64,000 nucleotides of DNA, from the NCBI GenBank assembly GCA_902776985.1, contig CACYSD010000019.1, positions 42,366 through 106,365 of the forward strand, written 5' to 3'. The position numbers and the translations under genes are program-made. Each line of letters opens with the position of its first letter. The stretch's first letter is position 1. This DNA comes from UBA3839 sp902776985. Its GTDB lineage: Bacteria > Bacteroidota > Bacteroidia > Bacteroidales > Bacteroidaceae. The notes under the pieces were generated by a model that had not been told where the DNA came from, did not search any database, and worked only from the letters and a program-made list of their open reading frames with translations. Below, in pieces: positions 24,570 to 33,954 of the stretch.

Positions 24570-25686
24570 ATTAATGCTTATTGCCCTCATGGCAATGATT
24601 ACAGCCAGTGTATTTACCTCATGTAGCGATGACGAAGAAACATCATCCAACATGGAACGCTATCAGCGCGATGTAGAAAAAGTAGTTCGCAAACAGAAGA
24701 GTCACAACAAAGCCATCCTCCTTGTAGCCTTTGGTTCCACTTGGCAGCAGGCTTACGATGCCTTTGACCTCACTCAGAACGAATACGCCAAGAAGTTCCC
24801 CGACTACGACGTCTATCTGTCATTCTCATCAGCCATCTGCATCAACCGTGCTGCAGCAGGTGAGAACACCAAGGAACGCAATTTCTATGAACCGAAATAC
24901 TGGCTCGAAGCCTTCGGACGTGTTCAGTATCAGGAGATAATCGTTCAGTCCATGCAGGTCATTCCGGGAGAAGAATTCAGCCGCGTAGTCAACGCCATGA
25001 AGGACTTCGGCAACAACGTCAACGGAGACCTTGACGACAAGTATCTGGCGAAATTCGCTTTCGACGAGGACGGCAACCCAGGCGAGAACATCCTCAAACT
25101 CGGTATGCCTCTGATGTACACCGAAGAAGACGCCTCAACGCTTGCAACAACCCTTGACGGTTATTTCAACAAATACGCTCAGCAGGGTGCAGTACTCTTC
25201 ATGGGACATGGAAACCCAGATGAATACGACACATATAAGGCAAACGTTCGATACACTCAGCTCGAGGAGAAGCTTAAGGCTTTGCATAGCAACTACTTCG
25301 TAGGCACCGTTGATATGGCTGAAAACTTCAAGGTACAGGTACACAACCGTATGGTTGAAGAAGGTTTTACCAGCGGTAAGGTATTCTGCGCACCTCTGAT
25401 GTCAATTGCCGGTGACCACGCTCACAACGACATGGCAGGTGACGACGACGAATGGGAAGAAGACATGGCTACTCAAACAGAGGACGAAGCTGAGGATGTA
25501 AGCTGGAAGAAATACTTCGGTCACCTCGGTTACACAATCATTGAAGACCCATACTACACAGACAACGGTGACGACGCCCTCGTTAAGGGTTTGCTTGAGT
25601 ACAAGAAAATCCGCGACCTCTACATGAACCACACTGACAAGGCAGAAGCCGTTGACTACTATCACTCAATGTATCCAGAAGAATGA
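24556..25686 (+). CDS. CbiK-like anaerobic chelatase, exported as a lipoprotein
   Basis: 376 aa. The N-terminus is a lipoprotein signal with C23 in FTSC, followed by SDDEE, so the protein is envelope-anchored and may be surface-exposed. The body is a class II chelatase of the CbiK type: KAILLVAFGSTWQQAYDAF, VQSMQVIPGEEF, VLFMGHGNPDEY with H218, and SIAGDHAHNDMAGD with H288; these histidines match the metal-binding pair of CbiK. After NDMAG there is an insertion of about 20 residues, mostly Asp/Glu (296-315). Either it inserts Co2+ into sirohydrochlorin outside the cytoplasm, or, like the Porphyromonas IhtB/FetB lipoprotein, handles a metalloporphyrin for the adjacent receptors. Confidence 0.88.
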   Translation: MKKIKLMLIALMAMITASVFTSCSDDEETSSNMERYQRDVEKVVRKQKSHNKAILLVAFGSTWQQAYDAFDLTQNEYAKKFPDYDVYLSFSSAICINRAAAGENTKERNFYEPKYWLEAFGRVQYQEIIVQSMQVIPGEEFSRVVNAMKDFGNNVNGDLDDKYLAKFAFDEDGNPGENILKLGMPLMYTEEDASTLATTLDGYFNKYAQQGAVLFMGHGNPDEYDTYKANVRYTQLEEKLKALHSNYFVGTVDMAENFKVQVHNRMVEEGFTSGKVFCAPLMSIAGDHAHNDMAGDDDEWEEDMATQTEDEAEDVSWKKYFGHLGYTIIEDPYYTDNGDDALVKGLLEYKKIRDLYMNHTDKAEAVDYYHSMYPEE

Positions 25687-25699
25687 TCTATGAACCAAT

Positions 25700-27793
25700 A
25701 TGTCATTTAAAAAAGTAAGTATTCTGATGGCAGCACTCTCATTGCAGAGTGCTGCTGTCGCTCAAATCCATAGGATGGAGCATCGCGACACATCAGCCGT
25801 TGTCCGCGAGTACGACCTCAACCCCGTTGTAGTAACAGGCAGCGGACACCACCAGCGTCTGAAAGCCACCACAACCCCTGTGCACATGCTTTCGGCTCAG
25901 GAAATCAGGGAGCAAGGCATCACCACGTTCGACGCCGCACTCACTCGCATGATGCCTCAAGTCAGCATGGCTCCATCATCCATGGGCACCTTTCTCCGTC
26001 TTAACGGTCTTGGCAACAAATATATCCTGATACTCATCAACGGTCAGAAACTCTCTGGCGACATATCCAACAATATAGACCTCAACCGCATCAATATGCT
26101 TCGTGTGAAGCGCATCGAGGTGCTCGACGGAGCAGCATCGTCTCTCTACGGCAGCGATGCCATAGCCGGAGTAATCAACATCATCACCGACCAACCCACA
26201 CAGAACCTGATAAGCGTAACCAGCGACACGCGCATCTCCGGCAAAGGGCAACTTACCGAATCTGTAGCACTCGACATCTACACTGGCGGCTTCGGTTCCT
26301 ACACATCGTATATGCACGATCGTGCGGATAGTTACCAGAATAACCATCTGGAATACAAGAAAGGCAGCACCACGGAGACCCAACCGACCATTGCTCCGCT
26401 CTTCACTGGTTACCGTTCCGACATTCTAAGTCAGAAATTCACATACACCCCCTCCCAGCAACTTGCTTTTAATGCAGGCATTGACTATTCCGCTAAAACC
26501 ACCGACCGTCCCAACACGCAAGAGGACATAACCGGAGGCACAGACTATGAGATGCGTTATCGCGGACTGAGATGGAATGTTGGTGGAATCTACAAATTCA
26601 CACCAAAGAATTCTCTTCAGGCTGATTTTACATCCGACCTCTTCAAATACGGTAAAGAGTACGACGTACAGACAGCCAGACAAAACATCGGCGACTACGT
26701 TCAGTCAAAGCGTCAGCACACCACCGAAGCACAAGTAAAGGCTATTCTCGACCTCCCCTCCCTTTGGGGCAATAAAATAGGTGTTTCCACCACAATCATC
26801 GGCGCCGACTGGCGACGCGACGCCCTGCAAGCCACATCGGGCAACATCGACAAGGACGCATACATCATTGCAGCCTATGCACAGCATGAGGTGAAGTTCC
26901 TGCGTCGCTGGCATGCCACCCTCGGTCTTCGCTACAACTATCACGAGACATTTGGCAGCCAATTCACGCCCAAGGCCACACTCATGTACTCACCGGGAGC
27001 GTTCAACCTTCGTGCCACTTATTCATCAGGATTCCGTGCCCCCGGACTCGACGAGATCTATTACCACTACTACTCCGTCAACCGAGGCAAACCACAAATT
27101 ATTTTCGGCAACACCGACCTCTCACCAGAGCATAGCAACTACTTTGCCCTGAATGCTGAATACCGCACTACAGACCTCGCAGTCAGCGTCACAGGCTACA
27201 TCAACCGCATCACCGACATGATTGTGCGTGAGAACATCGATGTCGACGCCTCCTCTTTGGCAATGCTGCAGGCTGAATTTCCAGAAATGACCGCTGCCGA
27301 GGCAGACAAACTCGAACGCTATTCGCTCTATCAGAACAGTGACCGAGGCGATGTCAAAGGTATACAGATAAATGTCTCCGCCAACCTCTTCCGTGGATTC
27401 AATCTCTCCGCCAACTATGCCTACACCTATGCACGCACAGAGACCGGCGGCAAATGGACTGACCTCGAGCGCAGCATCCGCCATAGCGCCACTATTGCAG
27501 CCAACTACCATCATGCTTGGGGCAAATATGCACTAAACATAAATCTCAACGGACGCTTGCAGTCGAAGACCTATTACACCGGTTCATACGAGAACGCACC
27601 AGGTTTCGGAGTGTGGAACCTACAGACGACTCACACGTTTGACCATGTGCAGTGGGCTGTATTACAACCAAGCATTGGTATTGACAACATCTTCGACAAG
27701 GTTGACCGCCGCATTGACTCTTCCGCACGCAAATATGCACTTTACAGTCCCGGTCGCATGTTAGTTGTAGGATTGAAAGTAAACTTTAAATAA
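25700..27793 (+). CDS. Second BtuB-like TonB-dependent receptor
   Basis: 697 aa. Signal peptide about 1-21 (AAVAQ), then NPVVVTGSG, a TonB-box-like start, and a plug domain with RLNGLGNKYILILINGQKLSGD and VKRIEVLDGAASSLYGSDAIAGVINIITD. The C-terminus RMLVVGLKVNFK ends in an aromatic residue, as expected for a Bam-assembled barrel. It is similar to the receptor at 22431-24569 in plug layout and length but distinct in the barrel, suggesting a different corrinoid or porphyrin ligand. It is 13 nt downstream of the CbiK-like gene in the riboswitch-led operon. Confidence 0.92.
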   Translation: MSFKKVSILMAALSLQSAAVAQIHRMEHRDTSAVVREYDLNPVVVTGSGHHQRLKATTTPVHMLSAQEIREQGITTFDAALTRMMPQVSMAPSSMGTFLRLNGLGNKYILILINGQKLSGDISNNIDLNRINMLRVKRIEVLDGAASSLYGSDAIAGVINIITDQPTQNLISVTSDTRISGKGQLTESVALDIYTGGFGSYTSYMHDRADSYQNNHLEYKKGSTTETQPTIAPLFTGYRSDILSQKFTYTPSQQLAFNAGIDYSAKTTDRPNTQEDITGGTDYEMRYRGLRWNVGGIYKFTPKNSLQADFTSDLFKYGKEYDVQTARQNIGDYVQSKRQHTTEAQVKAILDLPSLWGNKIGVSTTIIGADWRRDALQATSGNIDKDAYIIAAYAQHEVKFLRRWHATLGLRYNYHETFGSQFTPKATLMYSPGAFNLRATYSSGFRAPGLDEIYYHYYSVNRGKPQIIFGNTDLSPEHSNYFALNAEYRTTDLAVSVTGYINRITDMIVRENIDVDASSLAMLQAEFPEMTAAEADKLERYSLYQNSDRGDVKGIQINVSANLFRGFNLSANYAYTYARTETGGKWTDLERSIRHSATIAANYHHAWGKYALNINLNGRLQSKTYYTGSYENAPGFGVWNLQTTHTFDHVQWAVLQPSIGIDNIFDKVDRRIDSSARKYALYSPGRMLVVGLKVNFK

Positions 27794-27800
27794 TTATTCC

Positions 27801-27808
27801 TATCTTTG
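27801..27808 (+). promoter_or_regulatory. Possible internal -7 box before cobJ-cobH
   Basis: TATCTTTG on the plus strand, 21 nt before ATG 27830, in the short gap after the second receptor gene. It could give riboswitch-independent expression of the biosynthetic genes; no clear -33 box. Confidence 0.4.
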
Positions 27809-27829
27809 CCGCATAACACGAAAAAGCAT

Positions 27830-29230
27830 ATGAAGAAAATCATAGTTGCAGGTATAGGTCCAGGTAGCAAAGAAGACATTACTCCCGCTGTGTTTCAGGC
27901 GGTACAGCAAGCCGACATCATTGTAGGCTACAAATACTACTTTCAGTTTATTCAGCCCTATATCAAGGACAGCTGCGAGTGTATTGACACTGGCATGAAG
28001 CACGAGAGAGAGAGGGCAAAGCAGGCTTTTGAACTGGCAGAGCAAGGTAAGACCGTCATTGTAATCAGTTCAGGAGATGCAGGCATATACGGCATGGCTC
28101 CGCTTATATATGAGATGAAGGAACAGCGAGGAAGCGATGTTGAGGTTTGTTCGCTGCCGGGAATCAGCGCCTTCCAGAAAGCAGCTTCGCTGCTGGGAGC
28201 GCCCATTGGTCACGATCTGTGCATTATTTCCCTGTCTGACCTCATGACTCCATGGGAGATGATAGAACGGCGCATCGAAGCTGCTGCCATAGGCGACTTC
28301 GTGACAGCCGTTTATAATCCCAAGTCACATGGCCGGTATTGGCAACTCTACCGTCTGCAGGAGGTTTTCCTTAAACATCGGGCGGCGGACACTCCAGTAG
28401 GTTGTGTGCGGCAGGCAGGCCGTGAAGACCAAGAAGTCAATATCACCACTCTTAGTCAGTTTGACCCAGAAGATGTAGATATGTTTACGGTCGTAATCAT
28501 CGGTAATTCGCAGTCATATCTGACAGAAGACAAGTTTATTACCCCTCGCGGCTACTATCGTGAGGCACCAAGTGAGGACTTGAAGCCTGGTCAGCAAATT
28601 ATGACAGATTCCTTCTGTACTATCCGAAGCGAACTTAGCCGTCAGGACTATCCGCTCGGACATCTCTGGGCTTTGCTCCACGCCATCCACACCACTGCCG
28701 ACTTCGACATGGAGAGGATTCTCCACACCGACAAAGATGCTGTGGAGACTATATATAATAAGGTAAAGGGGAAAAAGCTAACCACTATCATAACCGACGT
28801 GACAATGGTTGCCAGTGGAATAAGAAAAGGTGCACTCCAACGGTTGGGAGTACAGGCAAAATGCTATCTCAGCGATTCTCGTGTAGCAGAAATGGCAAAG
28901 GAACAGTCTATTACACGAACTCAAGCGGGCATAAGGCTTGCAGTGGAAGAGCACCCGGATGCTCTCTTCGCTTTCGGCAACGCTCCTACTGCATTGATGG
29001 AACTATGCGACCTCATACGCAAGGGAAAAGCCCATCCTGCCGGCATCATTGCCGCTCCCGTGGGTTTCGTTCATGTACGTGAATCCAAGCACATGGTGAA
29101 ACCATTTAAGGACATACCAAAAATCATAGTTGAAGGGCGGAAGGGAGGCAGCAACCTCGCTGCTACTCTCTGCAATGCCATATTAACCTTTGACGATGCA
29201 GCACAACTAAAGCCAGGTCGGGATCTTTAA
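27830..29230 (+). CDS. cobJ-cobH: Precorrin-3B C17-methyltransferase / precorrin-8X methylmutase fusion
   Basis: 466 aa from ATG 27830 (the frame runs 8 codons further upstream, through the gap and a -7 box). Residues 1 to about 240 are a CobJ/CbiH methyltransferase of the tetrapyrrole methylase fold: VAGIGPGSKEDITPA, SSGDAGIYGMAPL, SLPGISAFQKAASLLGAPIGHD, VYNPKSHGRYWQL. Residues of about 250 to 466 are CobH/CbiC, which moves a methyl group from C11 to C12: IRSELSRQDYPLGH, ITDVTMVASGIRKG, RTQAGIRLA, AFGNAPTAL and IIAAPVGFVHVRESK. The two enzymes are not consecutive in the pathway. Gene is followed 30 nt later by cobL. Confidence 0.94.
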   Translation: MKKIIVAGIGPGSKEDITPAVFQAVQQADIIVGYKYYFQFIQPYIKDSCECIDTGMKHERERAKQAFELAEQGKTVIVISSGDAGIYGMAPLIYEMKEQRGSDVEVCSLPGISAFQKAASLLGAPIGHDLCIISLSDLMTPWEMIERRIEAAAIGDFVTAVYNPKSHGRYWQLYRLQEVFLKHRAADTPVGCVRQAGREDQEVNITTLSQFDPEDVDMFTVVIIGNSQSYLTEDKFITPRGYYREAPSEDLKPGQQIMTDSFCTIRSELSRQDYPLGHLWALLHAIHTTADFDMERILHTDKDAVETIYNKVKGKKLTTIITDVTMVASGIRKGALQRLGVQAKCYLSDSRVAEMAKEQSITRTQAGIRLAVEEHPDALFAFGNAPTALMELCDLIRKGKAHPAGIIAAPVGFVHVRESKHMVKPFKDIPKIIVEGRKGGSNLAATLCNAILTFDDAAQLKPGRDL

Positions 29231-29260
29231 AGTGAAGAGTGAAGAACTTTGAGTTAAGCT

Positions 29261-30451
29261 ATGAAATTTGTTATAATAGGAATAACCGATAATCCACGCC
29301 CATGGTTTCCTCCAGAGGTGATGGATATAATCAAGAACGGCAGGGTATTCTCTGGCGGCAAGCGTCACCATGAAATAGTCACCCCATTGCTCCCCGAAGG
29401 TGCAGAGTGGATTGACATCACCGTTCCTCTCAACGCCGTCTTCAAGCAGTATTCTTCACTCTCTTCACTTCCCATCATAGTCTTCGCTTCGGGAGACCCA
29501 TTGTTCTTCGGTTTTGCCAACACCGTGCTACGCGAGTTTAAGGGCGTGGAGGTGAAAGTGTATCCTTCTTTCAACTCTCTGCAAATGCTGGCTCACAGGA
29601 TGTGTACTGCTTACCACGACATGCACGTGGTATCACTCACAGGACGCGACTGGGATAAATTCGATGAAGCTCTCATCAACGGCTACGCCATGATTGGATG
29701 CCTGACCGACAGGGCTAAGACTCCACACACTATACATCAGCGCATGAAGGAATACGGCTACACTAACTACCTGATGACCATTGGTGAGAATTTGGGCAAC
29801 GATGCTAAGGAACGTGTCAGCCGATATGATGAACAGGCGGTTTATGACCATCCCAACTGCATCATCCTGCAAAGGACTGAGGTACGCAGCCGTCCTTTCG
29901 GCATAAGGGAAAGGGATTTCAGTCTGCTCAACGGACGTGAACTTATGATAACAAAAATGCCTATCCGCCTGCTGACTCTTCAGGCTCTCGAACTGAGGGA
30001 GAGAAAGGTGATGTGGGACATAGGCTTCTGCACCGGCAGCGTCAGCATTGAAGCGCGACTGCAATTTCCGCACCTTCGAATTGAAGCTTTCGAAATACGT
30101 ACTGAATGTGAGGCATTAATCGATGAAAACGCACGCAAGTTCGGTGCTCCTGGCATCAACGTGCATATCGGTGATTTTCTGCAAGGGGACATAAGCAGGC
30201 TTCCTGCGCCCGATGCGGTGTTTATAGGTGGACATGGAGGCAAGCTTAAGGAGATTATGGCAAAAGTCAGGACTGTCATCACGAAAGGCGGGTGCATAGT
30301 AATGAACAGCGTAAAGGCTCCAAAGGTTCTCATAGACAGCCACCGACTATGGGACGAAGCCTGCCATGAACTCGAACTGACCCAGGAACCTCCCACAAGA
30401 ATCATTTTCAATGACAATCACCCTATAGAAATTCTTAAAGCAACTGTATGA
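29261..30451 (+). CDS. cobL: Precorrin-6Y C5,15-methyltransferase, decarboxylating (CbiE-CbiT fusion)
   Basis: 396 aa. The N-terminal half (about 1-205) is the CbiE tetrapyrrole methylase, with FASGDPLFFGFA, SFNSLQMLAHRM and SLTGRDWDKFD; the C-terminal half (about 225-396) is CbiT, a class I methyltransferase with MWDIGFCTGSVSIEA, IEAFEIR and AVFIGGHGG. Together they methylate C5 and C15 and decarboxylate the C12 acetate. The CbiE part contains a simple-repeat-like stretch KQYSSLSSLP coded by TTCTTCACTCTCTTCACTT, similar to intergenic repeats elsewhere in the window. The stop overlaps the next start codon (ATGA). Confidence 0.94.
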   Translation: MKFVIIGITDNPRPWFPPEVMDIIKNGRVFSGGKRHHEIVTPLLPEGAEWIDITVPLNAVFKQYSSLSSLPIIVFASGDPLFFGFANTVLREFKGVEVKVYPSFNSLQMLAHRMCTAYHDMHVVSLTGRDWDKFDEALINGYAMIGCLTDRAKTPHTIHQRMKEYGYTNYLMTIGENLGNDAKERVSRYDEQAVYDHPNCIILQRTEVRSRPFGIRERDFSLLNGRELMITKMPIRLLTLQALELRERKVMWDIGFCTGSVSIEARLQFPHLRIEAFEIRTECEALIDENARKFGAPGINVHIGDFLQGDISRLPAPDAVFIGGHGGKLKEIMAKVRTVITKGGCIVMNSVKAPKVLIDSHRLWDEACHELELTQEPPTRIIFNDNHPIEILKATV

Positions 30452-32232
30452 AAACTGCTATTGTTGTAATCTCCGGAGCTGGAACCCGCACTGCTCAGAT
30501 CATCCGGCAGGAAACTGGCGGAAGCTTCATTCCCCGCAGCGAGGTGGCAATGACTTGGAAGGACTTCGACGCCTTCGTCTTCATTGGTGCTATGGGCATC
30601 TGTGTCCGCACCATAGCTCCGTTGCTGGAAGACAAACACTCCGACCCTGCCGTGGTATGTGTAGATACTACAGGACAGCACGTCATTCCTGTGGTTTCTG
30701 GACATATCGGCGGAGCAAACGAACTTGCCGCACGTCTGGCTTCTGCATTGGGAACAACGCCTGTGATAACCACACAAAGCGATGTGACAGGTCTGTGGGC
30801 ACTCGACACACTTGAGAAGCGTTTCGACTGGCCTATTGCAAGTGAAAAAGATGATTTGAACGACTGCATCTTCACTTTCGTCAACCGCAAGCCTACTGCC
30901 TTGCTCATGGATGTGCGCGATGAAGGAACAGATTATCTGGAACGCACTTTGCCTGACCACGTAACAATAATTAATGACATTCGCGAGGCTGATCCAAGTA
31001 AATACAAACTGCTGATAATCGTTTCGCCTTTCATGTACCATGCACCACAAGGTGTGTTGGAACTGCACTTTGTGCCAATGGTAGGAACAATAGGGTTTGG
31101 TCTGGCTAATCACCCCGATGATTATAAGTCAATTTATGACCAGATGGACGAAGCTTTTGCCCGACGTGGTATTCTGCCATGTGCCCACCGCTATTGCACC
31201 ATCGACGTTAAAGCTGATGAGGAATTCGTAACCGAACTGAAAGAAGAGTATGACGAGAAAGTGGTATTCTACTCCGCAGAACAACTGGCGGCTGTGAATG
31301 TTCCAAATCCCAGCAATGTGGTTGCCAAACATGTAGGCACGCCAAGTGTTTGCGAAGCTGCTGCAATTCTGGGTTCCAACCACGGTAAACTGCTTATTCC
31401 CAAGATAAAAGGAAAAAACTGGACTGCTGCACTTGCCATCGATTATAAAAACCTAAAGACCCACCCCCTTATCCCTGAGGGAGGGTTCATAGAAATTGTC
31501 GGTGCAGGCCCTGGTGACCCAGACCTTATATCCGTCCGCGGACGGAAAATGCTGGAGCAGGCAGACCTGATACTATATGCAGGATCATTAGTGCCGAAAG
31601 CTCTCACCCAATGCCACAAACCAGGGGCTGTGGTCCGCTCTTCTGCGTCCATGAATCTCGAAGAGCAGTGTGCATTGATGAAGGAACACTACGACAAGGG
31701 ACATTTCATCGTTCGCCTCCATACTGGTGACCCGTGTATATTCGGAGCAATACAGGAACAGATGGCTTTTTTCGACGAACACAATATGCGCTACCACATC
31801 ACTCCGGGCATATCCTCATTCCTCGCTGCCGCTGCGGAGTTGCGCTCGCAATTCACCATTCCCGAACGGTGCCAGACTATAATACTGACTCGGGGCGAAG
31901 GACGTACGCCTATGCCTGAACGCGAACGACTGCATCTGCTGGCTCGAAGCCGCAGCACTATGTGCATTTTCCTCAGTGCTGCCATTGTGGATGACGTGCA
32001 GCGCGAACTGCTCACTGAATATCCTCCTGAAACTCCCATTGCTGCCTGCTACCACCTCACTTGGCCTGACCAACATATCTACAGAGGGACTCTGAATGAG
32101 CTGGCGAACATCGTTCACGACAACAACCTCACTCTCACAACCATGATAGTAGTTGGAGAGGCTATCGACAACCGCAAAGGACTTTCTGAACTCTATTCCA
32201 AAAACTTCACCCACCTTTTCAGAAATAGCTGA
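30448..32232 (+). CDS. cbiG-cobM: Cobalt-precorrin-5A hydrolase / precorrin-4 C11-methyltransferase fusion
   Basis: 594 aa. Residues 1 to about 340 are CbiG, which opens the delta-lactone ring in the anaerobic pathway: FVFIGAMGICVRTIAPLLEDKHSDPAVVC, SGHIGGANELAARLA, then the C-terminal CbiG domain GTPSVCEAAAIL. Residues of about 348 to 594 are CobM/CbiF: IVGAGPGDPDLISVRGRKMLEQADLILYAGSLV, RLHTGDPCIFGAIQEQM, ITPGISSFLAAAAEL, LTRGEGRTPMPE. CbiF acts just before CbiG, so the fusion joins consecutive steps. The linker KNLKTHPLIPEGGF is coded by a copy of the GC-rich palindromic repeat (31455-31486). It overlaps cobL by 4 nt. Confidence 0.94.
   Translation: MKTAIVVISGAGTRTAQIIRQETGGSFIPRSEVAMTWKDFDAFVFIGAMGICVRTIAPLLEDKHSDPAVVCVDTTGQHVIPVVSGHIGGANELAARLASALGTTPVITTQSDVTGLWALDTLEKRFDWPIASEKDDLNDCIFTFVNRKPTALLMDVRDEGTDYLERTLPDHVTIINDIREADPSKYKLLIIVSPFMYHAPQGVLELHFVPMVGTIGFGLANHPDDYKSIYDQMDEAFARRGILPCAHRYCTIDVKADEEFVTELKEEYDEKVVFYSAEQLAAVNVPNPSNVVAKHVGTPSVCEAAAILGSNHGKLLIPKIKGKNWTAALAIDYKNLKTHPLIPEGGFIEIVGAGPGDPDLISVRGRKMLEQADLILYAGSLVPKALTQCHKPGAVVRSSASMNLEEQCALMKEHYDKGHFIVRLHTGDPCIFGAIQEQMAFFDEHNMRYHITPGISSFLAAAAELRSQFTIPERCQTIILTRGEGRTPMPERERLHLLARSRSTMCIFLSAAIVDDVQRELLTEYPPETPIAACYHLTWPDQHIYRGTLNELANIVHDNNLTLTTMIVVGEAIDNRKGLSELYSKNFTHLFRNS
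31455..31486 (+). repeat. GC-rich palindromic repeat, partial copy D, inside cbiG-cobM
   Basis: AAGACCCACCCCCT (31456-31469) is identical to the start of copy B at 17133-17146, and CCCTGAGGGAGGG resembles its hairpin. Here the repeat is read in frame and forms the interdomain linker. Confidence 0.6.
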
Positions 32233-32238
32233 TTACTG

Positions 32239-33954
32239 ATGATACTACTCTTCGGAGGCACAACAGAAGGACGTAGTGCCGTAGATACTCTGGAAGCTGC
32301 TGGCTCGCCTTTCTTCTACAGCACTAAGACTGGAGAACAGAGGGTGCAGCTCACCCATGGCTTATCGGTCGAAGGTGCCATGGACGAGGAAAGCATGCTG
32401 CGCTTTTGCAGGCAGCGCAACATCCGCCTGATGGTGGACGCAGCACACCCTTTTGCCTCACAGCTCCACCTTACAGTAGTACGGACTGCTAAGACTTTGG
32501 GAATTCCTGCAGTCAGATATGAACGCATATACCCTCAGCGTGATCCTGAAATCACATGGATCGATGACTACAGTCAGATTCCCCGCAACATCAACAGCCT
32601 GCTGGCTACAACGGGAGTGCAGAGCATTTCCCGGCTGAAACCGCTGGAAGCGGAAGGCATCAAAGTGTATTACCGGATTCTCAACAGGGAATCATCTATA
32701 TCACTGGCTCTGAGGCAGGGAGCAACTATGGAGCAGCTCTGTTTCTACGACTCCCCGACGGAGATGGATGTGGAAGCGGAGGCTGTAGTGACGAAGGAAA
32801 GCGGATTGTCGGGCGGTTTTGCGGAGAAGGTGGATGCCGCTAAAGCCAGGGGCATGAGGATTATAGCTCTGAAGCGACCGAAGACGGCGGGCTTCAGCGA
32901 AACAGTCAACGGACCACATGGGTTGCGAAGGGCTGTGGAGAAGTTCCTGCCTGAATTCTACCCTCTGCACAGCGGACTCACCACAGGAACATGCGCTACT
33001 GCCGCAGCCATTGCCGCAACCCTCCAACTACACGAAAGGGAAGTGCCAGACGAAGTGCCCGTGTTGCTGCCCAATGGTGAAACCATAAGTGTTGCAGTCG
33101 GCTATGGCGAAGGGTATGCCTATTGCATCAAGGATGCAGGCGACGACCCCGACGCTACAAACGGATTGGAAATCAGAGCAACGGTAAAGGAATCTGAACG
33201 GTTTGAAATCAAAGGCGGAGAAGGCGTAGGACGGTTCACCCTGCCCGGATTCGACTTCCCTCCTGGAGAACCTGCCATCAACCAAGGTCCACGACAGATG
33301 ATGCGCAACAACATCAGGGAAGACGTAAGCGTCACCATCAGCGTACCCGAAGGCAGACAGGCTGCCCTTAAGACTTTTAACCCACGGCTCGGAATTGAGG
33401 GAGGAATAAGCATTATCGGGGTGAGCGGCATCACTCTGCCCTACTCCGAAGAAGCATTTATAGAAAGCATCCATAAATGCCTGGAAGTGGCGAAGGCAAG
33501 CGGCTCTGACCATATAGTAATCAATAGCGGAGCAAAGAGCGAAAACGCCCTCAAGGCTAAGTTTCCACAGCTACCCATGCAGTGCTTCGTACAATACGGC
33601 AACTACATAGGCAGAACACTACAAATGGCTGGCGACTTGGGCTTCCACCACGTCACACTGGGGATGATGCTGGGCAAGGCTGTGAAACTCGCTGAAGGAC
33701 ATCTCGACACTCACAGCCGCAACACAGTGATGAACAAGGGCTTCATAGCCTCTCTGCTCAAGGAATCGGGGATAAGTATCACTGAAAACTATACTCTGGC
33801 TCGAGAACTCTGGACTTTGATTCCGGATGATAGGGTTCAGGTATTTGCCAGCACCGTCATCCGCCACTGCCTACACCACCTCGCAGCGGTGTTTCCTCCC
33901 GACCGCCTGTCAATTCTGCTGATAAGCGACGAAGGGGGAATCTATCGGGTGTAG
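32239..33954 (+). CDS. cobK-cbiD: Precorrin-6A reductase / cobalt-precorrin-5B C1-methyltransferase fusion
   Basis: 571 aa. Residues 1 to about 235 are CobK/CbiJ: ILLFGGTTEGRSAVD, DAAHPFASQLHLTVVRTAKTLGIPAVRYER, and VTKESGLSGGFAEKVDAAKARGMRIIALKRP. Residues of about 240 to 571 are CbiD, beginning LHSGLTTGTCATAAAIA, with DAGDDPDATNGLEIRA, GEGVGRFTLPG, GGISIIGVSGITLPYS and INSGAKSEN. CbiD marks the anaerobic, early-cobalt-insertion route, agreeing with a CbiK-type chelatase. It ends 12 nt inside the convergent btuC-like gene, so the two 3' ends overlap by 13 bp and no terminator separates them. Confidence 0.94.
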   Translation: MILLFGGTTEGRSAVDTLEAAGSPFFYSTKTGEQRVQLTHGLSVEGAMDEESMLRFCRQRNIRLMVDAAHPFASQLHLTVVRTAKTLGIPAVRYERIYPQRDPEITWIDDYSQIPRNINSLLATTGVQSISRLKPLEAEGIKVYYRILNRESSISLALRQGATMEQLCFYDSPTEMDVEAEAVVTKESGLSGGFAEKVDAAKARGMRIIALKRPKTAGFSETVNGPHGLRRAVEKFLPEFYPLHSGLTTGTCATAAAIAATLQLHEREVPDEVPVLLPNGETISVAVGYGEGYAYCIKDAGDDPDATNGLEIRATVKESERFEIKGGEGVGRFTLPGFDFPPGEPAINQGPRQMMRNNIREDVSVTISVPEGRQAALKTFNPRLGIEGGISIIGVSGITLPYSEEAFIESIHKCLEVAKASGSDHIVINSGAKSENALKAKFPQLPMQCFVQYGNYIGRTLQMAGDLGFHHVTLGMMLGKAVKLAEGHLDTHSRNTVMNKGFIASLLKESGISITENYTLARELWTLIPDDRVQVFASTVIRHCLHHLAAVFPPDRLSILLISDEGGIYRV

